From Sanderia malayensis (taxonomy: Eukaryota; Cnidaria; Scyphozoa; Semaeostomeae; Pelagiidae): a stretch of DNA of 64,000 nucleotides. Below are positions 54,501 to 64,000 of the stretch, one piece after another; the stretch's first letter is position 1; each line of letters begins with the position of its first letter. Below the pieces are notes generated by a model. That model saw only the letters and a list, made by a program, of their open reading frames with translations, made no database searches and was not told where the DNA came from. The stretch spans positions 3,286,001 to 3,350,000 of the forward strand of contig RQOL01000861.1 in the NCBI GenBank assembly GCA_013076295.1. The letters are read 5' to 3'. Position numbers and translations under genes: made by a program.

Positions 54501-57500
54501 TTAACATTTACTCCCGCAACTGACACTAATCAAAATTAGTTTTCCTTCCCACAATTTGCGCATGATTCCACGTAAATTCAGCGAAAAGAAATTGCTATAC
54601 ACTTTTAGTTACTTTTTTCAGAAAAATTTACATTCATTCCCAAAATTTACACTAATAAAAGATAACACTCATTCCCACAATTTACACCAATGAAAATTAC
54701 CTTTTATTTCCGCAGCTTACACTAATCAAAATTAACATTTATTCCCACATTTTGCGGTTGATTCCACGTCAATTCAGCGAAAACAAATTGTTGTGCACTT
54801 TTAGTTACTTTTTTTCAGTAATATTAACATTAATTCCCACAATTTACACTAATAAATGATAACACTCATTCCCACAATTTACACCAATGATAATTTCACA
54901 TTTACTCCCGCAACTGACACTAATCAAAATTAGCTTTCCTTCCCACAATTTGCGCATGATTCCACGTCAATTCAGCGAAAAGAAATTCTTATACACTTTT
55001 AGTAACTTTTTTCAGTAATATTAACATTCATTCCCACAATTTACACTAATAAAAGATAACACTCATTCCCACAATTTACACCAATGATAATTTCACATTT
55101 ACTCCCGCAACCTACACATATCAAAATGAAGATTCATTGCCACAATTTGCGCATGATTCCACGTCAATTCAGCGAAAACACATTGTTATGCACTTTTAGT
55201 TACATCTTTCAGTAATATTAACACTCATTGCCACAATTTACACTAATAAAAGATAACACTCATTCCCACAATTTACATCAATGAAAATTAATTCTCATTC
55301 CCGCAACTTACACTGATAAAAATTAACATTCATTCCAACAATTTGCGCATGATTCCACGTCAATTCAGCGAAAACAAATTGTTATACACTTTTAGTTACT
55401 CTTTTCAGTAATATTAACATTCATTCCCACAATTTGCGCATGATTCCGCGTCAATTCAGCGAAAGCAAATTGTTATGCACTTTTAGTTACCTTTTTCATT
55501 CATATTAACATTCATTCCCACAATTTACACTAATAAAAGATAACACTCATTCCCACAATTTACAGAAATGAAAATTACCTTTTATTTCCGCAACTTACAC
55601 TAATCAAAATTAACATTTATTCCCACATTTTGCGCATGATTCCACGTCAATTCAGCGAAAACAAATTGTTATACACTTTTAATTACTTTTTTCAGTAATA
55701 TTTACATTCATTCCCACAATTTACACTAATAAAAGATAACACTCATTCCCATGGTTTACACTAATAAAAACTAACTTTCACTCCTACAACTTACACTAAT
55801 AAAAATTAACTTTTGTTCCCGCAACTTACACTAATCAAAATTGACATTAATTCCCACAATTTGCGCATGATTCCGCGTCAATTCAACGAAAGCAAATTGT
55901 TATCCACCTTTAGTTACTTTATTCAGTCATATTACAATTCATTCCCACAATTTACACTAATAAAAGATAACACTCATTCCCACAATTTACACCAACAAAA
56001 ATTTACTTTTCTTCCCGCAACCTACACAAATCAGAATGAAGATTCATTGCCATAATTTGCGCATGATTCCACGTCAATTCAGCGAAAAGAAATTATTATA
56101 CACTTTTAGTTACTTTTTTCAGTAATATTAACACTCATTGCCACAATTTACACTAATAAAAGATAACACTCATTCCCACAATTTACACCAATGATAATTT
56201 AACATTTACTCCCGCAACTGACACTAATCAAAATTAGTTTTCCTTCCCACAATTTGCGCATGATTCCACGTAAATTCAGCGAAAAGAAATTGCAATACAC
56301 TTTTAGTTACTTTTTTCAGAAAAATTTACATTCATTCCCAAAATTTACACTAATAAAAGATAACACTCATTCCCACAATTTACACCAATGAAAATTACCT
56401 TTTATTTCCGCAGCTTACACTAATCAAAATTAACATTTATTCCCACATTTTGCGCTTGATTCCACGTCAATTCAGCGAAAACAAATTGTTGTGCACTTTT
56501 AGTTACTTTTTTTCAGTAATATTAACATTAATTCCCACAATTTACACTAATAAATGATAACACTCATTCCCACAATTTACACCAATGATAATTTCACATT
56601 TACTCCCGCAACTGACACTAATCAAAATTAGCTTTCCTTCCCACAATTTGCGCATGATTCCACGTCAATTCAGCGAAAAGAAATTCTTATACACTTTTAG
56701 TAACTTTTTTCAGTAATATTAACATTCATTCCCACAATTTACACTAATAAAAGATAACACTCATTCCCACAATTTACACCAATGATAATTTCACATTTAC
56801 TCCCGCAACCTACACAAATCAAAATGAAGATTCATTGCCACAATTTGCGCATGATTCCACGTCAATTCAGCGAAAACACATTGTTATGCACTTTTAGTTA
56901 CCTCTTTCAGTAATATTAACACTCATTGCCACAATTTACACTAATAAAAGATAACACTCATTCCCACAATTTACATCAATGAAAATTAATTCTCATTCCC
57001 GCAACTTACACTGATAAAAATTAACATTCATTCCAACAATTTGCGCATGATTCCACGTCAATTCAGCGAAAACAAATTGTTATACACTTTTAGTTACTCT
57101 TTTCAGTAATATTAACATTCATTCCCACAATTTGCGCATGATTCCGCGTCAATTCAGCGAAAGCAAATTGTTATGCACTTTTAGTTACCTTTTTCATTCA
57201 TATTAACATTCATTCCCACAATTTACACTAATAAAAGATAACACTCATTCCCACAATTTACACAAATGAAAATTACCTTTTATTTCCGCAACTTACACTA
57301 ATCAAAATTAACATTTATTCCCACATTTTGCGCATGATTCCACGTCAATTCAGCGAAAACATATAGTTGTGCACTTTTAGTTACTTTTTTTCAGTAATAT
57401 TAACATTCATTCCCACAATTTACGCTAATAAAAGATAACACTTATTCCTACAATTTACACCAACAAAAATTTACTTTTCTTCCCGCAACCTACACAAATC

Positions 57501-60500
57501 AAAATGAAGATTCATTGCCACAATTTGCGCATGATTCCACGTCAATTCAGCGAAAACAAATTGTTATACACTTTTAGTTACTCTTTTCAGTAATATTAAC
57601 ATTCATTCCCACAATTTAGACTAATAAAACATAACACTCATTCCCACAATTTACACCAATAAAAATTTAATTAATCAACCACTAATCAAAATTGACATTC
57701 ATTCCCGAAATTTGCGCATGATTCCGCGTCAATTCAGCGAAAAAAAAATTCTTATACACTTTTAGTTACCCTTTTCAGTAATATTAACATTCATTCCCAC
57801 AATTTGCACTAATAAAAGATAACACTCATTCTCACAATTTACAGCAATAAAAATTAACTTTTATTCCCGCAACTTACACTAATCAAAGTTAACATTCATT
57901 CCCACAATTTGCGCAAGATTCCACGTCAATTCAGCGAAAACAAATTGTTTTGCACATTTAGTTACTTTTTTTCAGTAATATTAACATTCATTCCCACAAT
58001 TTACACTAATGAAAGATAACACTCATTTCCACAATTTACACCAACAAAAATTTACTTTTATTCCCGCAACTTACACCAATCAAAATTAGCTTTCTTTCCC
58101 CCAATTTGCGCATGATTCCACGTCAATTCAGCGAAAAGAAATTCTTATACACTTTTAGTTACCCTTTTCAGTAATATTAACATTCATTCCCACAATTTAC
58201 ACTAATAAAAGATAACACTCATTCTCACAATTTATAGCAATAAAAATTAACTTTTATTCCCGCAACTTACACTAATCAAAGTTAACATTCATTCCCACAA
58301 TTTGCGCAAGATTCCACGTCAATTCAGCGAAAACAAATTGTTTTGCACATTTAGTTACTTTTTTTCAGTAATATTAACATTCATTCCCACAATTTACACT
58401 AATAAAAGATAACACTCATTCCCACAATTTACACCAATGAAAATTACCTTTTATTTCCGCAGCTTACACTAATCAAAATTAGCATTTATTCCCACATTTT
58501 GCGCATGATTCCACGTCAATTCAGCGAAAAGAAATTCTTATACACTTTTAGTTACCCTTTTCAGTAATATTAACATTCATTCCCACAATTTACACTAATA
58601 AAGGATAACACTCATTCTCACAATTTACAGCAATAAAAATTAACTTTTGTTCCCGCAACTTACACTAATCAAAGTTAACATTCATTCCCACAATTTGCGC
58701 ATGATTCCACGTCAATTTACCTAAAACAAATTGTCATACATTTTTAGTTACTCTTTTCAGTAATATTAACATTCATTCCCACAATTTACACTAATAAAAG
58801 ATAACACTCATTCCCACAATTTACACCAATAAAAATTTAACATTTACTCCCGCAACTTACACTAATCAAAATTGACATTCATTCGCACAATTTGCGCATG
58901 ATTCCACGTCAATTCAGCGAAAACAATTTGTTATGCATTTTTAATTACTTTTCTCAGTAATATTAACATTAAATTTCACAATTTCCACGAATAAAAGATA
59001 ACGCCCATTCCCGCAACTTACACTAATCAAAATTAACATTCATTGCAACAATTTGCGCATGATTCAACGTCAATTCAGCGAAAACAAATTTGTTATGCAC
59101 TTTTAGTTACTTTTTTCAGTCATATTACCATTCATTCCCACAATTTACACTAATAAATGATAACACTCAATCCCACAATTTACACCAATAATAATTTAAC
59201 ATATACTCCCGCAACTTACACTAATCAAAATTGACATTAATTCCCACAATTTGCGCATGATTCCGCGTCAATTCAACGAAAGCAAATTGTTATCCACCTT
59301 TAGTTACTTTATTCAGTCATATTACCATTCATTCCCACAATTTACACTAATAAAAGATAACACTCATTCCCACAATTTACACCAACAAAAATTTACTTTT
59401 CTTCCCGCAACCTACACAAATCAAAATGAAGATTCATTGCCACAATTTGCGCATGATTCCACGTCAATTCAGCGAAAACACATTGTTATGCACTTTTAGT
59501 TACATCTTTCAGTAATATTAACACTCATTGCCACAATTTACACTAATAAAAGATAACACTCATTTCCACAATTTACACCAATGAAAATTAATTCTCATTC
59601 CCGCAACTTACACTGATAAAAATTAACATTCATTCCAACAATTTGCGCATGATTCCACGTCAATTCAGCGAAAACAAATTGTTATACACTTTTAGTTACT
59701 CTTTTCAGTAATATTAACATTCATTCCCACAATTTACACTAATAAAACATAACACTCATTTCCACAATTTACACCAATAAAAATTTAACATTTACTCCCG
59801 CAACTTACACTAATCAAAATTGACATTCATTCCCGAAATTTGCGCATGATTCCGCGTCAATTCAGCCAAAGCAAATTTTTATGCACTTTTAGTTACCTTT
59901 TTCATTCATATTAACATTCATTCCCACAATTTACACTAATAAAGGATAACACTCATTCCCACAATTTACACCAATGTAAATTACCTTTTATTTCCGCAAC
60001 TTACACTAATCAAAATTAACATTTATTCCCACATTTTGCGCATGATTTCACGTCAATTCAGCGACAACAAATTGTTGTGCACTTTTAGTTATTTTTTTTT
60101 CAGTAATATTAACATTCATTCCCACAACTTACACTAATAAAAGATAACACTCATTCCCACAATTTACACCAACAAAAATTTACTTTTCTTCCCGCAACCT
60201 ACACAAATCAAAATGAAGATTCATTGCCACAATTTGCGCATGATTCCACGTAAATTCAGCGAAAACACATTGTTATGCACTTTTAGTTACCTTTTTCATT
60301 CATATTAACATTCATTCCCACAATTTACACTAATGAAAGATAACATTCATTTCCACAATTTACACCAACAAAAATTTACATTTATTCCCGCAACTTACAC
60401 CAATCAAAATTAGCTTTCCTTCCCCCAATTTGCGCATGATTCCACGTCAATTCAGCGAAAAGAAATTCTTATACACTTTTAGTTACCCTTTTCAGTAATA

Positions 60501-63500
60501 TTAACATTCATTCCCACAATTTACACTAATAAAAGATAACACTCATTCTCACAATTTACAGCAATAAAAATTAACTTTTATTCCCGCAACTTACACTAAT
60601 CAAAGTTAACATTCATTCCCACAATTTGCGCAAGATTCCACGTCAATTCAGCGAAAACAAATTGTTGTGCACATTTAGTTACTTTTTTTCAGTAATATTA
60701 ACGTTCATTCTCACAATTTCCACGAATAAAAGATAACACTCATTCCCACAATTTACACTAATAAAAATTAACTTTCACTCCTACAATTGACACCAATAAA
60801 ATTTAACTTTTATTCCAGCAACTTACACTGATCAAGATTAGGACTCATTCCCACAATTTGCGGATGATTCCACGTCAATTCAGTGAAAACAAATTGTTAT
60901 ACATATTTAGTTACTTTTTTCAGTTATTTTAACATTCATTCCCACAAATTACACTAATAAAAGATAACACTCATTCCCACAATTGACACTAATAAAAATT
61001 AAGTTTCATTCCCACAATTTACACCAATAAAAATTGACTTTTATTCCCGCAACTTACACTGATCAAGATTAGGACTCATTCCCACAATTTGCGCATGATT
61101 CCACGTCAATTCAGCGAAAACAAATTGTTATACACTTTTAGTTACTTTTTTCAGTTATTTTAACAATCATTCCCACAATTTACACTAATAAAAGATAACA
61201 CTCATTCCCACAATTTACACCAATGAAAATTTAACATTTGCTCGCGCAACTGACACTAATCAAAATTAGCTTTCCTTCCCATAATTTGCGCATGATTCCA
61301 CGTCAATTCAGCGAAAAGAAATTATTATACACTTTTAGTTACTTTTTTCAGTAATATTAACACTCATTGCCACAATTTACACTAATAAAAGATAACACTC
61401 ATTCCCACAATTTACACCAATGATAATTTAACATTTACTCCCGCAACTGACACTAATCAAAATTAGTTTTCCTTCCCACAATTTGCGCATGATTCCACGT
61501 AAATTCAGCGAAAAGAAATTGCTATACACTTTTAGTTACTTTTTCAGAAAAATTTACATTCATTCCCAAAATTTACACTAATAAAAGATAACACTCATTC
61601 CCACAATTTACACCAATGAAAATTACCTTTTATTTCCGCAGCTTACACTAATCAAAATTAACATTTATTCCCACATTTTGCGCTTGATTCCACGTCAATT
61701 CAGCGAAAACAAATTGTTGTGCACTTTTAGTTACTTTTTTTCAGTAATATTAACATTAATTCCCACAATTTACACTAATAAATGATAACGCTCATTCCCA
61801 CAATTTACACCAATGATAATTTCACATTTACTCACGCAACTGACACTAATCAAAATTAGCTTTCCTTCCCACAATTTGCGCATGATTCCACGTCAATTCA
61901 GCGAAAAGAAATTCTTATACACTTTTAGTAACTTTTTTCAGTAATATTAACATTCATTCCCACAATTTACACTAATAAAAGATAACACTCATTCCCACAA
62001 TTTACACCAATGATAATTTCACATTTACTCCCGCAACCTACACAAATCAAAATGAAGATTCATTGCCACAATTTGCGCATGATTCCACGTCAATTCAGCG
62101 AAAACACATTGTTATGCACTTTTAGTTACATCTTTCAGTAATATTAACACTCATTGCCACAATTTACACTAATAAAAGATAACACTCATTCCCACAATTT
62201 ACACCAATGAAAATTAATTCTCATTCCCGCAACTTACACTGATAAAAATTAACATTCATTCCAACAATTTGCGCATGATTCCACGTCAATTCAGCGAAAA
62301 CAAATTGTTATACACTTTTAGTTACTCTTTTCAGTAATATTAACATTCATTCCCACAATTTGCGCATGATTCCGCGTCAATTCAGCGAAAGCAAATTGTT
62401 ATGCACTTTTAGTTACCTTTTTCATTCATATTAACATTCATTCCCACAATTTACACTAATAAAAGATAACACTCATTCCCACAATTTACACAAATGAAAA
62501 TTACCTTTTATTTCCGCAACTTACACTAATCAAAATTAACATTTATTCCCACATTTTGCGCATGATTCCACGTCAATTCAGCGAAAACATATAGTTGTGC
62601 ACTTTTAGTTACTTTTTTTCAGTAATATTAACATTCATTCCCACAATTTACGCTAATAAAAGATAACACTTATTCCTACAATTTACACCAACAAAAATTT
62701 ACTTTTCTTCCCGCAACCTACACAAATCAAAATGAAGATTCATTGCCACAATTTGCGCATGATTCCACTTCAATTCAGCGAAAACAAATTGTTATACACT
62801 TTTAGTTACTCTTTTCAGTAATATTAACATTCATTCCCACAATTTACACTAATAAAACATAACACTCATTCCCACAATTTACACCAATAAAAATTTAACA
62901 TTTACTCCCGCAACTTACACTAATCAAAATTGACATTCATTCCCGAAATTTGCGCATGATTCCGCGTCAATTCAGCGAAAGCAAATTGTTATGCACTTTT
63001 AGTTACCTTTTTCATTCAAAATTAAATCAAATCAAAAATCAAAATTAACATTTATTCCCACATTTTGCGCATGATTTCACGTCAATTCAGCGACAACAAA
63101 TTGTTGTGCACTTTTAGTTATTTTTTTTCAGTAATACTAACATTCATTCCCACAATTTACACTAATAAAAGATAACACGCATTCCCACAATTTACACCAA
63201 CAAAAGTTTACTTTTCTTCCCGCAACCTACACAAATCAAAATGAAGATTCTTTGCCACAATTTGCGCATGATTCCACGTAAATTCAGCGAAAACACATTG
63301 TTATGCACTTTTAGTTACCTTTTTCATTCATATTAACATTCATTCCCACAATTTACACTAATGAAAGATAACACTCATTTCCACAATTTACACCAACAAA
63401 AATTTACTTTTAATCCCGCAACTTACCCCAATCAAAATTAGCTTTCCTTCCCCCAATTTGCGCATGATTCCACGTCAATTCAGCGAAAAAAAAATTCTTA

Positions 63501-64000
63501 TACACTTTTAGTTACCCTTTTCAGTAATATTAACATTCATTCCCACAATTTGCACTAATAAAAGATAACACTCATTCTCACAATTTACAGCAATAAAAAT
63601 TAACTTTTATTCCCGCAACTTACACTAATCAAAGTTAACATTCATTCCCATAATTTGCGCAAGATTCCACGTCAATTCAGCGAAAACAAATTGTTTTGCA
63701 CATTTAGTTACTTTTTTTCAGTAATATTAACATTCATTCCCACAATTTACACTAATGAAAGATAACACTCATTTCCACAATTTACACCAACAAAAATTTA
63801 CTTTTATTCCCGCAACTTACACCAATCAAAATTAGCTTTCTTTCCCCCAATTTGCGCATGATTCCACGTCAATTCAGCGAAAAGAAATTCTTATACACTT
63901 TTAGTTACCCTTTTCAGTAATATTAACATTCATTCCCACAATTTACACTAATAAAAGATAACACTCATTCTCACAATTTATAGCAATAAAAATTAACTTT
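48513..64000 (+). repeat. Satellite B: modular tandem array with higher-order repeats (runs off right edge)
   Basis: The whole stretch is one array. The long module begins GCGCATGATTCCACGTCAAT and runs about 93 bp; between long modules lie three or four short ones of about 34 bp with the pattern ATTCCCACAATTTACAC..AATAAAA. Unit lengths are therefore about 196 or 231 bp (long-module starts near 48610, 48806, 49037, 49233, 49565, 49796, 50026, 50257, 50454). Larger repeats are layered on top: about 1.70 kb (54160-55860 with 55860-57560), 5.09 kb (about 52650-54340 with 57740-59430) and 10.83 kb (about 50007-53165 with 60841-64000). Open frames at 54163, 55813 and 59251 are shadows of these copies. 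No genes seen. Confidence 0.95.

Noticed and set aside
48513..64000. CRISPR-like array
   Set aside because: Spacing is made of related modules, not unique spacers, and the context is an animal genome; it is a satellite.

Overview
The window is animal nuclear DNA. It carries densely introned genes with GT-AG junctions, typical metazoan families (RhoGAP, RasGRP, GT31 glycosyltransferase, ABCA transporter, NMDA-type glutamate receptor), an AT-rich background and many eukaryotic repeats. A cnidarian-like invertebrate would fit, but that is inference; nothing here fixes the species. I placed exon boundaries by eye from splice sites, reading-frame phase and family similarity. All multi-exon models below keep one open frame except where a break is noted.

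Layout, left to right. (1) 1-2105, minus: 5' part of an ARHGAP11A-like RhoGAP gene, five exons, running off the left edge. (2) 2690-7610: a satellite of about 184 bp per unit, preceded by an inverted half unit and a tRNA-like segment, and split by a 1.83-kb foldback DNA transposon with a TA target duplication. (3) 8408-14839, plus: a complete RasGRP-type Ras exchange factor, including a candidate 2-nt microexon. (4) 15346-16815, minus: a two-exon GT31 beta-1,3-glycosyltransferase, convergent with RasGRP. (5) 18259-35731, plus: a complete 47-exon ABCA3-like lipid transporter (1842 aa) whose introns hold several MITEs and hairpins. (6) 37619-40956, plus: an NMDA-receptor-like ionotropic glutamate receptor with a 1-nt frame break just before its last membrane helix. 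(7) 41365-42696: a second copy of a dispersed repeat also found after the ABCA gene. (8) 42697-48512, minus: a DIRS/Ngaro-type tyrosine-recombinase retrotransposon with split direct repeats, an intact Gag-like ORF, an intact recombinase ORF and a frame-broken RT/RNase H. (9) 48513-64000: a modular satellite array (units about 196 and 231 bp) with nested higher-order repeats of about 1.70, 5.09 and 10.83 kb, continuing past the right edge.

The host genes do not form an operon or a pathway. Two of them bear on small-GTPase signalling (a RhoGAP and a Ras GEF with calcium-binding and C1 domains), one on glycosylation in the Golgi, one on lipid export into intracellular compartments, and one on glutamate-gated signalling. 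The right third is purely repetitive.
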